This document shows, piece by piece, positions 35,858-48,387 of a stretch of 64,000 nt of DNA. This stretch comes from Pestalotiopsis fici W106-1. Its lineage: Eukaryota > Ascomycota > Sordariomycetes > Amphisphaeriales > Sporocadaceae. The stretch covers positions 900,643 through 964,642 of the forward strand of contig NW_006917102.1 of assembly GCF_000516985.1 (NCBI RefSeq). The letters run 5' to 3'. The notes under the pieces were generated by a model. It saw only the letters and a program-made list of their open reading frames with translations. It made no database searches and was not told the origin of the DNA. Position 1 is the first letter of the stretch. Each line of letters opens with the position of its first letter. Made by a program: the position numbers and the translations under genes.

Positions 35858-36961
35858 ATGGAGCCACGCGACAAGACATATGAGACGGTGTCGACAATGG
35901 AGGACAGAGAAGAATTACTATCCAACACCGAGGTGGAGGACTCGCTCATGGGTGACGAGGAGAAGCAACAATGGCGGAACACATCATCATCTCACAAGTT
36001 ACTGGGACACGACCTACGGCGGAAGAGAGACGCAATGCGTTCAAATCGATGGCTCATTGGAACCTTATTACAAGTCATCATCATTGCCCTGTTGACGCTT
36101 ATACTCTACCGGCAACAACAGAATGTGCGGCCGCCCTCAGAGACGCCGCAAGTGGGAGGTGATGTCAAGGGAAAGGGACCGACGTGTCAGTAATCACTTT
36201 GATAAATCACTGTCAACAAAATGATACTGTTTGGCATGCTAACATTCTTTACAGTGGACACGATGATCGTGAAATTCGACGCGGATGCCAGCTTCGTGCC
36301 ATGGAACACGACAGAACTCATGAGCGATGGGGTTTTGGAACAGTGGAAGACAATGTTTCCTAGTACGTGATTATCCAGTAGTCGAAGTTCCAGCTCTTCC
36401 CAAGACATGATAATTGGCTGACTTGTCCATCTTCTAGGCGGTACTGGCTGGGGCACCGACCGGACCACCTTTTCCACCACGACCATGACGCACCAGCTGC
36501 ACTGCCTGTTCATGATGACGCACATCTACGCCGGCCTGGCCACCAACAACACGGCGTCGCTGCCGCACGACTACAACAGCCACTACCTGCACTGCATCGA
36601 CTACCTCCGCCAGGGCGTCATGTGCGCCGCCGACCTGGCCACGGAGCCGCACAAGCCCACCGACTCGGACGACAATGGGCCCGGCGACGGCAGCTGGGGC
36701 GGGCTCCACGTCTGCAAGGACTATGGTCAGGTCACCGAGTATCTCGAGCGTAAGTGGAATCCTTTTTTTTTTCTCTCTCCCTGGGTCCCCTTCCAAATAA
36801 TTCTCCGAATAAATCTTCAACGAAAACCCCCCACCATGAAATGGAGTTTTAAAAGGGGAGCCGCAAGATGGGATACAAAAGACCCCGCAAGGCTAATCTT
36901 AATTCTTGAAATAGGAGAGATCAAGGATGGAAACCGAGTCGTCTTGCCTGTTGATGATTGA
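35858..36961 (+). CDS. UstYa-family (DUF3328) membrane protein
   Basis: Four exons, 35858-36185, 36255-36362, 36438-36749 and 36915-36961, give 264 residues. A single membrane helix (WLIGTLLQVIIIALLTLILY, 65-84) follows an acidic cytoplasmic head. The two HxxHC motifs that define the family are complete: HQLHC at 164-168 and HYLHC at 194-198. UstYa-type proteins take part in oxidative cyclisation or other oxidation in ustiloxin-, cyclochlorotine- and related peptide pathways, and many genomes have orphan copies. The lumenal part starts after the helix. A VMCAADLATEP segment and DYGQVTEYLE follow, as usual. The last intron (165 bases) is longer than the others and its acceptor (ATAG) was chosen because it gives a short, clean end, so the last 15 residues are less certain. 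The upstream neighbour is the repeat-protein gene; no nonribosomal synthetase is near. Confidence 0.88.
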
Positions 36962-38019
36962 TCATCATGCCTTGGGTCCGCGGCAGACTGGAGCTGCCGT
37001 TACCTGACGACGGGACCATTATCCGTCGATCCGTTTACCGAAGCTGACCAGACATCGATACGCCATCAATCCGTCTGGCCTTGCCAGCTGCATTGGGTTG
37101 GGATTGAGAGAGTTTTTCCAGCATTCGTGCTTGTTGGTCGACGACTGAGGAAATGGAAACATTTTATACTTATAGCCATTGCGGAAAGGATTGTCCATAG
37201 ATGCGATAGGAGGTTGTGCTTGCATCTACCACATGGTGATCACTGATCACGAGTTAAGGCAATCCGTGCTGGCCGGATATGGTTCCGAGATGAACAACCG
37301 TTGCGCCAACTCTTCCCACGGATTGCATCTTGAGTCGCATGTGAAAGGCGCCAAAGTTTGGGACAACGGTTTACACAAGTGTTGATCCTCCGAAAGAATG
37401 GCTACTACTGAGACTTTGAGTGTCGTCCGTTCTGATATCGGCTGAGTTGATCCATCAATCACCAGACTTTTGATTCAAATTACATTCTTCTATCATGTTG
37501 CATGCCAATATAGTCGTGATTTCTTTTTGTCGATATTTATTCCATCTCCGCGTAAAGCTAGATCTGAAGTCTATTAAAACAAACGATAGGCATCGTGACC
37601 CCCAGGTCATGTGGCCGGGAACAAAAAAACCGGAATAACCGTATGTACAGAGAAAATCTTCTACGAGTCCAAGAAAAGGGGAGTTGCAAATGCTCATAGA
37701 GGGGTTAAAAAAAGAGTGCCAGCTTTTTTTTCGCTGGTAAAGTTGGCCAAGACTGTAGCAACAATGACCAGTTTGACGCCGAGGCAACCGTGGAAAACGC
37801 TAATCAAACAACAACAACAAGGTATTTCTTCCCACACAAACTCCTGCACTCCTTCTTTGTTTGGACGGAAGAAACCAGCAAAGGAAAGACTTTGGCCAAC
37901 AGAAGGGCTGTCCGCCTCATGATGGCATAGTGACCATCTCTCGTGGTAGAGGGCCCCCTCCATCATTGAGGGTCCTTCAACATTATTCCAACATTGCAAT
38001 GCGACTTGGCCATGTTCCA
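36962..38019. other. Spacer between convergent genes
   Basis: The 3' sides of the UstYa-type gene and Rho3. No coding sequence was recognised. Confidence 0.45.
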
Positions 38020-38948
38020 TTACATGATGCAGCATTTTGAATCACCCTCACCCGACGGTTTCACACTCAGGGCGACTCGAGCAGCCTCGGTGAAAGCCTC
38101 GTTGACACCACGATTCCTCATGGCGGAGCATTCAAGATAGCGCAGGGCCTTGATCCGCCGGGCAACTTCTAGACCTTGGTCGTAGGTAATCATGGGCTTC
38201 TTTTCGCGTTGTGCGCCATCGGGGGCAGGCGCCGGAGCCTCCTCATCCTCTTCTCCGTTCTCACGCAGATCGCACTTGAGGGCGACCAGTACAAGCTTCA
38301 CGCCGGGGCAGTTCTCCTGGATCTCCCCGACCCATTTGCTCTCTACGTTTTCTAACGAGTCCTTGCTGTCGACACTGAAGCAAAGCACCACGACGTCGGT
38401 GTTGTCGTAAGAAAGACTTCGTAACCGATCAAATTCTTCTTGTCCGGCCGTGTCCCAAAGAGACAATTCAATGTGAACATTGTCAATGAAGATGTCTACA
38501 AGTTTGTAAGCATGAGCACAGGTTGTGGCAAGACCACCTCGTCAATTGCGCCGACAGAGAACCACGTCGATTCTGCACGAGTATTGCATGCACTGGACAT
38601 GAATGGGGCACGATTGGCTGCGCGCAAGAGGCAGACGGCTGGAAGGGAAGGCGGGCATACCGTGGACGTAGTTTTCAAAGACGGTAGGCTCGTAGACAGT
38701 CGGGAAGTAGCCTCTCGTAAAGACGTTCAACAGTGAAGTCTTGCCGCATGCACCATCGCCACTGTGTTGTCCCGACCATGTTAGCATGATTGCTTTTCTT
38801 TCAGATCAAGACACCAGTCTGTCTAGTCGCGAGGACTCTAGCGAGCGCAGGGACAGAGCGATACGTCATGATGGATCGATCAGGGGACTTTTGCATACAG
38901 CAGGACCAGCTTGCGCTGCACGTTCTTAGACCCTCCACAAAGCGGCAT
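38020..38948 (-). CDS. RHO3: Rho-family GTPase Rho3
   Basis: Three exons, 38948-38899, 38761-38661 and 38495-38020, give 208 residues. Rho3 acts at the plasma membrane in polarised exocytosis and actin organisation at the hyphal tip. [20 protein letters not shown] is the typical Rho3 start. The P-loop GDGACGKT is at 18-25, switch I contains EPTVFENYV with Thr43, switch II is [13 protein letters not shown] (65-77), and the base-binding motifs are KCDL and CSA. An acidic Pro/Ala-rich insertion ([13 protein letters not shown]) sits after KCDLREN, where Rho proteins have their insert helix. The protein ends in CCIM, a CaaX box for prenylation. Introns fall in the P-loop and after NYVH; both joins keep the frame. 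Confidence 0.93.
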
Positions 38949-41900
38949 CTTGGGTGACAGGAACGATCGTTGTATACAGAAGTTGTTGGAGAGAGAGGAG
39001 GAGTCGTTGGGATGACGATGGGATCGGCTGGCTCAGCGTATCCAGAATCTGGGGTTTTCGGTTCCGAGTGCGGTAGTAGGTGCCTGTCTACCTAGAGCTG
39101 GGCTTTGGACCTCTCTAAAATGCCTACTAGTCTTAATCTGGCCTTGTTCGGATATTGAAGCCACCAGACAATGAGCGAGGCTACTGGTGATCGGAGGTTG
39201 TTGGTCGCGGGTGTTTCGTGTGAAGAAGTGATCGGCTTCTGGGCAGAGTTCGGGAAACGGTAGAAGGAAAACTTTGGGGGGTTGCAAGAGTGCAGATTGA
39301 GGAATGAAGCACGGGAATGAGGATAGCCGACGAACTGGAGGATGGTAATCAAATGTTGGCCAGAAATGAATGAAGTCCAGAACCCATTTGGATTTCACCC
39401 ACACCAGAACAAGCGCCAAACCCACAACGAGGCCTTGTACCTACCCCACTGCGCTGTACTGCGCTGGGCTGCACTAATTTCCAAGGTACCTCTTTGGCTG
39501 CCGAAGGGCAGAAGTGTACATTATTGCTAGGCCCCCCTTGCCCTGGCTGGCCTTCAAAGAGCGCCTTTGCCGGGTGGCGCCCGCTGAACACTGCTAAAAA
39601 AGCGAACGCTCGTGGACTTGATGCGCCTTATTTTAGACGTCGCATTACCCAAAAGACTGGAATGAAGCATTGAACAGCAATAGCACTCACAGCAGATACG
39701 TTCATGAATGAGAAAGAATCCAGTCCAATACCAAATCTCGAGGTTCGTATTAGTTTTGCTTAGAAAATAGTCAAAAGTCTTGGCAAGGGCAGGCATTGAT
39801 TCGAACAAGAATCGGATTGGCAAATGACAGGTAGCAGCTAAATTTGGTACCTACCCTAAAGTCTTTGGGTTCCCCATCTTCTCGCTTCTCGCCAATCCTG
39901 ATCTGGGTCACGTCAGATCTCACTCTATTTCTAAACTCGACCTATGGAAACTCTGAATGGGCCATCTCAAAAACCAGCGAGATCCTGTGTAGTGTAGAAA
40001 TCTATTCAAGGTACTGACTGCCATTACTGCATCCGGCGCCCGTAAAGCTTGGCGATTGTTTGTGGGAGCTGACTGACCCGCCGGCTTTGAATGCTTGCCC
40101 TCTTTCTTGACAGAAGGCCACGCGACTTTCAATAATCCCATTTCCTTTTTGGTAGGTAGATTGTCAACTCCACTTGAGTACTCTCGTCTGGACTCTGCGC
40201 CGCAATTTACAGTACACCCACGACTAGCAAAAAAAAAACGAGTCAGTCTGACCATGATGATGATGATGCATATGCACGTATGACAGTGATTACTATACAA
40301 GGCGCAGTTGTTCACATGCCTCTAGGCATCGTCAGAGGTTGTTCTCTCCACGCGCGACGTTAGAGGTTTGTCGTTACAAGCTGGAAGCGACAGTCTAATT
40401 CTACTCTTCATGCGCTGTCACGGACTCCGATAGCGCGCACCAGTGGCCATCAGCCTCATTTCGATAGCGTGCTTGGAACGTCCCCAGATTTCAGAGACGA
40501 TGGGTGTCTCTACTAATCAGCTACTATATGCATGCATAAGCGCAATAATCTGAGCTGAACGCTTTCAGCGACCCTCTATTTCAATCTTCTCAGTGCCGCC
40601 TAGATCTTTTCTTCTTCTTCTGTTCAACAGGATCCCGAGTCCAGCCAACTCCGCCACCATCATGTCATCCCAAAATGTCGGGTCAGAGAACCCTACATGT
40701 TTTCGACAAGAGTGACACCTCGCAAGCCAAGTCGAATCTCCCCAGCGCACAGTTCGACCTGATCGTGAACTAGGGATACATCATGGTGTCTGCCCGCTCA
40801 ATGCAAGCATCATCTGTTCTAATTTGAACTTGGTTTACGACTTCTTCTGAGATTCTCAGAACCAAGACTTGACGATATTCCGTGGCAAGATGTCCCATCC
40901 TGTGGCCAGTTCATCCGGATATGCAGTAATTACCCTAGCCACGTAGGCCATTTTCGATGAACTCCAATGCTGTCATTGTCGATCTTTACGCAAATCATGT
41001 CCAGTTTCTGCCTATACATTACGCGGCTTGAGGCTTGAAACCGAGCATTCTTGCAATGGGTCTCAACATGTTGGGGCTATACACGTGTATAGTCAGCCAG
41101 GTAGGGCTCCATCCAGTCTTGCATCTGCATTAACTGCTTTGGTGTCTGGTGGATGGAACGACTTGCTGCGGCGCCACAGTACAGCTCAGCTGAAAATGTT
41201 CAGTGTGGTCGGCTCGATCTCGACCGGCCTCGCCCCGTCGCCTAGATATGCTCTCCATCTCTATGGTCCAAAAACAAAGAAAGAAAGAAAAAAGGGCGTC
41301 GCTGAATCTACCTGCTACTATTAGGTATATACACGAAAGTACGGAATACGAATAAGTTGAATAGATCCCGGGGCTAGCACGGGTTTGGCTGGCCATCGGG
41401 AATGGTCAGGAGTTGCAACTCACAACCCGCAGATTACAATGGCCCACCGCGGACAGAACCGACATTACGGCCCACCCGGACCACGACTCCGTCTCACTTG
41501 GTTCAAAGTTGGCCATCTCCGGCCGCCATCTTTCTTGAACTACACAGTCGCTATTCAACTGCTTAGCTCGAGACCAACAATTAAAGTACCGGACACTTGC
41601 CCCCTTCGACCAGAACAGGAGTTGGAATTCGTGATCTCCCCTTAAATCCGGCAAGGCCCGGCGGTGACCTTATGGATGCGGCGGGCCGTCGTCCCATGTG
41701 GTCCATAAGGTCTATGCACTCGGCCTTGTACTCCTTTGGAGAGTCAGCAGGTTTCCGTAAAGGGGTTTCACGCAGAATTGTTTGTCTTCGCCTTTGACTA
41801 CAGGGGCAGATCGAGGCGGAAGGGTCCATCGAATCATGCATATCTGCTTGTAGCTGCGTTGATGTCACCATACCAAGCACCCAGTTCAAATTTCCGTGTC

Positions 41901-43461
41901 CCTTGCTGCGTTGAGAAACTGGTGTGAACCTCATCCTCTGGTGCCTGGACCTGTATGTTTATGCTATGCAAGGGAAGTGGCGTGTTCAATCACTTGTTTT
42001 TACTAGTATGGCTGAACTCTGCGACTCCTCCAGAGACACGCATCTCAACAATGATAGCCTCGAGATTAGCAACGAGCAAGCTATGCTGACCGACATGCCG
42101 ACTACGGAAGGATTGACAAGAACTTGAATCTGTCTCAAGGGCCCAACACGGAGTCAATATTGCTCAGTTGGCTGGGATTCAGCATCTGCTCTTACCGAAG
42201 AGGAAAATGGTCATCGACAGAACTTTCTCATACATCAGCAGATTCTATTATACCCAAGTGATGAAAGCCCAATAATCACCTTCTAGAAGGAAAATCTAGG
42301 TAATCAATCCGCGCACGGCAAGTAATCACGTTGAGAAGTGGCTTTTATCGACTGTGTGTTGATGAACGTCAACCTTTTTTAACCAAATAAATCGACATGC
42401 ACTGCCCTGGTTGCTCTACACAACTCCCGCAATTCATTCAAAGCATTCTGTTGGGCTTGCGGCAGAAGAAGATGCCACTTGGGGATTTGTAAAGTGGTAG
42501 AAAGGTAAAGCAAGGCCAAGCCAAAGGATGACTTCATTCAGAGGTGAAAATAGCTTGATTCAAACACAGTGTGACACCCTGCTCTAGGCCACACATCTGC
42601 TTCTTTACGCTTGTTTCGGGTCCTGAAAATCTCGCAATTTCTGAACCCTGGTTTCCGAGAAAATAAAGATTTCTGAACCTTGCCGTGCCGTGTCTCGTGC
42701 TCGCGAGGTAGAAAACGGGAAACAAGGGGGGAGCTTTTTTTCTTCTTGGTTGTTTACTCAATCAAACCTAAAATGCGACAGAGGGGGCGTACATGGCTAA
42801 TTTCTGATAGACAGCCATCTTTGTTGCTAAATGCCTCACGTTGATCATGCTGCCTTGCCTGCCTGGATGGAGACGGGAGTCAGAGACAGAGCTGAGGATT
42901 TCGGTAGTTGGATCGTCAAAGACATTGTTCTTCCTGCAAGATGAGTGTTTATACAGAGATATCAGGCGTCAGATCAAGACAGGAGGCGTGTGATCACATG
43001 CCCATGTCGTAGTTGGACTATCGTGGTTATCATGTTTCATACAAACCAAGTATCGAGATATGAAGAAGCGCAATGCAATAGTGAAAGAGGGCCTTGGCAT
43101 CTTGAGAGGATCTAAGACGGGTTGGCACTGAGGTGAATGACAATCACGGGAAACAAAGACGACATCCCGAGAATATCAATACATTGAGGCAGAAGAAATC
43201 AGTAATTTATTTGTTCATTTGCAAAGTTTTAACACTTTTGCGTGGGATATCTGGTGAAATAATATGCAAAGAATGATCAAAAACCAGCCCTGATGCTCCA
43301 ATCCCCGTATTAGGTAGATGAACCCGCCGACTCGACTTGTGTAAGCCTATGTCCTTACCCCAGTCCAGAACGGGTGAATGGCGTAATAATCTATATGATG
43401 AATGACGGTCAAAAGAAAAGATTAGACAAGCATGAAACCTTGTCTTCCTATTGCCCCAAGC
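38949..43461. other. Long spacer between Rho3 and the laccase, no gene recognised
   Basis: About 4.5 kb. The left part is the Rho3 promoter, with TACCTA motifs near 39087 and 39847. The rest has only short frames (longest about 130 codons, opposite Rho3's promoter) and none shows family features. A short GATGAT run lies near 40255-40268. Confidence 0.45.
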
Positions 43462-45403
43462 TCACAAGCCACTGTCAATCTGATTGGGCTCGGCACCAGA
43501 AGTCCAGGCATTCCAGGCGTCGCACCCTTCTCTGATGCTGTCGGGCAACTCGATATCGGGAATCTGATCAGGCTGGAAGACCATTTGAGCAAAGAAGCCG
43601 GCGCTGGCGTGCCAGGCAATGTGGCAGTGGAAGGGCCAGGCACCGGGGTTGCTTGTCTCGATTTGCAAAACAATGTGTCCAAATGGGCGCACATTTTGCA
43701 CGTCGCGGCGCATTGGGTTGTCTGTTCTCACGAGTGCCTGATCGGTAAAGTCGCCGTCGCCGTCTGCGAGGATATACATGTTGAGACCATGGGCATGGAT
43801 TGGGTGTGGTCTGTGAAAATGGATTAAAATCGGCTCTCAAATACATGAAAGAGGACAACTTACGCAGGCAGAGGGTTATTGATGATGAGTCTGACAGAGG
43901 AATTGCTACCGTAGTTGATCACGTTCAGATCCTCCTCAAAGGTCAAGTTGCCATCCATGACCTGGAGTAGCGTTGGGTTGTTAAAGTCGACGCGGGCAGA
44001 CACTCCACCAAACGTCCACAAAAAGTGACCCGTTTCATTGACAGTCGTGTTAATGTTCAGATGCTGCGTAAAGGTAGCCTCGGGCAGCGGGATGGGGTAG
44101 AGCGGAACTGTGTTTTCGAGTACGTCGTTGGCGCAATTACCCGGATCCGGTACATCCCACGGCGTGCTGGTGGGCATAACATCGGCATCTGCATCTTCAT
44201 AGAGAATGGCGGCAGCGGCATTTGGCTGGTTGGCCCCGGAGCAGCTGGTCAGATTGGCGCGCAGCCAGAATGATGAGTCTGATGCACCAGCATTGGCGGT
44301 AACCAAGACATCAACTCGCTGGCCCACACCAAGAGTGACAACAGTGGTATTGTACGGCTCAATCTCGACAAAGTCATTGGCAACGACAGACATGGTGTGC
44401 TCGTCAATAGAGATGCGCTGGATGCCCTGGGAACCCGAGTTGTAGAAGCGAAGACGGTGTATCTTTCCAGACTGGAAATGGAAGTTGGCGACGCCGGCAT
44501 TGCTGGTACAGTTGGTCGTGTCATTAGCAGCAATACCGGCGCAGTCGAAATTGTTCTTTCCCTGGATGAGGTTATTGTCGGAAAAGGAACGACCTGTAAA
44601 GTTTGGTGCCATGATGTTTTCAACAACTTCAAAGTATTGATCGTGCCACCAATCTGGGTACCCGATTAGCAAAACTCGAACTCGACAATACTTTGTATGC
44701 TGTTACCTACCTCCAACAGAAATGGGGCCAACATCGAGATCGTATGGTGCGTTCAGAGGCCCATATATCACTATAGGACCGAAAAGACCGCCCGAGTACT
44801 GAGCCGAATAGTGTGAATGATACCACGAGCTGCCATACAAGTGTGCCCTGAATCGATATGTGAAAGTGCTGCCGGGTGCAATGGGACACTGCGATACGCC
44901 CGGTGTACCATCCATGAACGGCGTGCTCTCTTGTAGCATGCCATGCCAGTGGATTGTTGTTCCTTCGTCAACCTCCTCGATATTGTTGGTTACAGTAACC
45001 TCGATCCAGTCACCCCAGTTGGCCTCGAGGAGAGGACCCGGAAACTGTTCATTTACCAGGATGACACTCTTGTTGTAGCCGTCAGGTTGGATATAATCTC
45101 TTGTAATGGTCCAGTCATAGTATCTTGTCATTCCTGTATCAGGTGCTGCGTAGTAGGGGTTGTCAAAGGAGCTTAGGTCTCCCCAGGGGCTCCTTTGACT
45201 TGAGATGCCATTGTCTTGGATCCAACTTGGTAGGTAGGGATTAGCGGATGTACCCCAGAGTGATTTGCTATGAGCTGGTTAGCTATGATTGAATCAACCA
45301 GGAGAAGTTTGCCCGAGGGCTCTGTTGTATCTCACCCATTCTGCAGATTCGAGCTCAGCTCGCCAACAAGGCCACCTGCATTACAGCCTCTGAAGAAATC
45401 CAT
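43462..45403 (-). CDS. Laccase-type multicopper oxidase (ascomycete)
   Basis: Four exons, 45403-45336, 45267-44711, 44653-43864 and 43810-43462, give 587 residues. Oxidises phenols and related substrates with reduction of oxygen to water. All four copper motifs are intact: HWHG (129-132), HSH (173-175), HPIHAHG (474-480) and HCHIAWH (533-539). The residue at the type-1 axial position, after ASAG, is Phe. The C terminus is DSGL, the plug characteristic of true ascomycete laccases. Asn-X-Ser/Thr sites are frequent, as in secreted enzymes. The start is uncertain. The ATG at 45403 opens with MDFFRGCNAGG and has no signal peptide, while in-frame codons directly upstream read LCFIFLSFSSLLCI but lack an ATG. 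An unseen first exon or a cytoplasmic form are both possible. A branch site CTAAC precedes the first acceptor. Confidence 0.9.
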
Positions 45404-45573
45404 TATACACAACAATGATGAGAACGACAAAAATATAAAACAAAGCCTCAAAATAGTATGAACCGTGCCTTGATGAACAGTTGAACGAGTGAATATCCCC
45501 AGGCAGGCCAAAGAAGAAAGAACTACTAGACTGAGCAAATTTGACAAGAAAAAAGCGGCAGAGACATAGTTCT

Positions 45574-45579
45574 CTTATA
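45574..45579 (-). promoter_or_regulatory. Probable TATA box of the laccase gene
   Basis: TATAAG on the minus strand, about 170 bases before the ATG at 45403. A start of transcription near 45545 would put the hydrophobic in-frame stretch within the transcript. Confidence 0.35.
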
Positions 45580-48387
45580 CTGACTGAATGGACTTCGGAC
45601 AAAGTGCACCAAGCTGGGGGCGGCAGCCACAACCTGAGTTCAGCTTTAAGCCGGCCAGCCGTTCCCAAGACACGGATCATCCATGGATTACGAACGAGCT
45701 ATACCTTGTCGATGGGAGCAACTACTACTACACCTGTATCCTCGAGTCCCACCCCAGCTGTCGCACGAGTCTTCCCGCGTAACCGGTACAGGTGAAATTG
45801 GGGCGGCAGTCAAAGGTCTTGGCTTGCTGGGTTGCTGGTGCCAGATTTTGAGAGACATATCGATCTCTTTTCAGCCGCAAGGCAGCTCCACTGGGCGCAT
45901 TGAATTCTGGGATTTTTTTTTTTGCCCTCTGTTCCAAGAATCAGGGTGCCATGATATGAGACCCCAGCTTGGGTCTAGCACAGGTGAGTCGTATATTCGA
46001 CGTTCAAATTAAAATCCTGGACACACGTCCTTCCACCTGATCCACGTCCCTAGAAGTCATCGTCTCTACTGGCGGTTCGAGGTCAGAGCCAAGCTTTTGG
46101 CTAGTCGTTACACTAGTACAACTGGACCTGGAGATCGTACCCATGGACTATACCTTTGTTCGTACCCTGTAAGGAAAGACACACTCAACGCATCGTGCTG
46201 GTGAATCATTTCCAGAAGGCTGGAATCCCTCATTTCAAGGAACGTTTACAGAGTTCAACGTTGTTCTACAATAAGATAGCGCAGAGAGCGCCAGAGCGCA
46301 TCAATGTGATGTTGGCTTGTGGGCTCTTTTGCTCCCCTCGGCGGCTCAGCGATCGAGGCAGAAAAAGCAAGCAGCCAGTTCGGCGATCTCTCCTTGGCCT
46401 CTCTGAGCCCCGAAGAGAAAGGTCGATGCAGGGGGACCGCAAGTCTCAGGTTGGGGAGCCCTTATCCATCAAGAACTATTCCATGCATAACGGGGGGAGG
46501 ACCCAGCGAAACTTTGTTTCTCCGGTTGATCCATCATCCAATTTTTTTCCCCCTCTGGCCACAGCGTTGCAGCTCCTGAAGCAAGCATGTGTTACTTGAT
46601 CGCTCTTCGTTGATGAGTATGAGCCTGGCCACGTCTGAACGCCACCAGATGCGGTAGCCCATCAACGCTCGTGTGGTGATGACGATGTGATGTTCTCGCC
46701 CCCCTTCTGCTTCAATTAGAGACCTGCCTACAGTGAGCGATTTTCATAGCCTGCTTAGACTGCTGTTTTAGAGACTAATCGTCAATTTGAAAACGCCTTG
46801 GCCTCGCGTAATCGGATCTGTCATTTTTGCCACGGGCTTTTGTTTACGTTCAAGTCAATATAGTTGTTCGAAGGGATGCACTGGACCCTTCAGGGTGCTA
46901 CCTATAAAAAAGTACGTGTGTAGTGCAACTAGGTAGAACTGTAAGCCTGTAAGAGCCTGGCCCCATATCGTAGATCGCTGCAACCTTGACCAGGGTCGTT
47001 GGCAGGGATATTTACTATGATCATGTACGCTTAAATGGCGAGCCTATTTTGACCTTCAACAAGACAACATTGCAGCCAGGGCTGGAGGAAGGGATTCAAA
47101 CAACTGCCACATGACCGAAAGTGAGCCACCAATCCACTGATACAATGATCTTGTCTCTCATGTATAATACGATACCTTCACACACACTCATATGCAGTCA
47201 TCAACACATATGCACCACGCACACACACATATGTATGATACTTTTGCATGCCTATCCAAATTTCGAGATAGCGCGACCCCGGATGTTGGCAAGTGCCCGG
47301 ATTTTGGATACATTACGCACGATAGGCAAACAGGGCTGGCTTATGGATTTCAGGTGCCGTTTCTCATTAGTCCATCCCACCCGGGGGAATCAATGTGGCT
47401 CTCTTTCTGCCCATAGCGCCATTGCTTTTTCCTCCTCTCATTGGCGCCAAGTTGGTGCGCGGCTCCAACTAGGAGAAAAAGTCAATCCGGAGATTCGTTG
47501 GGGGAATCAACACGACGCCGGGAGTCTGAGCTGAAGCGGCAGTTTAGCCTGTGCTCCATAGAATCAATCCAATGGCGATGATAGATAGGCGAAAGGGAGA
47601 GTTGCCTTTATATTGTGAGTGACGAGTGAACTTGCCTCCCCTAGAAGACAAGAAAAGATGGCGTTGCGTGGCTGTCCACGAATACAGCTTTTCCATGACA
47701 ATCTTGTTTGTTTGTTTAATTTGATGACGATGCACATAATTACGGCTCACCGGGACTGCAGACAAACACGGCACGTCGTCGATAGCCACGAGGAAATCTA
47801 TTATTAATCCATACTGCCAGAGCTTTCAACCGAGTAGTGGTACGATCAATGAGATCGAAGGCCCAATTTTTCTCTCACGCAAGCTAGAGAACCCGGCGCT
47901 TCATGGAAACAGAAAACTGGAGCCCAGATGGTCTTGTATCTCCCATGGATAAACAGGAGCTCCTCGTGTTTAGATATCACCACTCCGATTACCACGACCT
48001 TTCATGATTTTTTCGGACTACAAAACATCGGATGACTTTCCAACAAGCATGGTCCGCGATATTCCTTGGGAGCCCATGCGTCCGCTCAAACTTTGTCTAG
48101 CACAACTGCGCAAGGACTTGTGATTTCATATACATCTCACACTCCGGTACCAGTCCAAATGATGCGGGCTCAAGGGTTTGCGTATTGTTCATTACTCTTC
48201 ACTGCCGGAACAGAATTGGGGTTCCGATGTCAGCGTTTTGTTTTCCAGCCAAAAATGTAAAAGTCACATCATTTGGCCAACCTGAAACGCCTCCAATATG
48301 TACATACTATACAGACCAGGGCAGGTCAAGATTCTTCGTTTGGAAGCATCTGTTATTCTCTTCATCAATTCGCACACCGCGTGACGC
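45580..48387. other. Spacer, no gene recognised
   Basis: About 2.8 kb containing the laccase upstream region and the 3' flank of MGR2. Frames at 46156-46599 and 47121-47534 are open but without domain, conserved motif or splice support. Confidence 0.45.

Noticed and set aside
36434..36820. 128-codon minus-strand frame over the UstYa-type gene
   Set aside because: Shadow of a GC-rich exon; the plus strand carries the HxxHC motifs.
41581..41934. 117-codon minus-strand frame
   Set aside because: No recognisable domain and no neighbouring exons; codon pattern like surrounding spacer.
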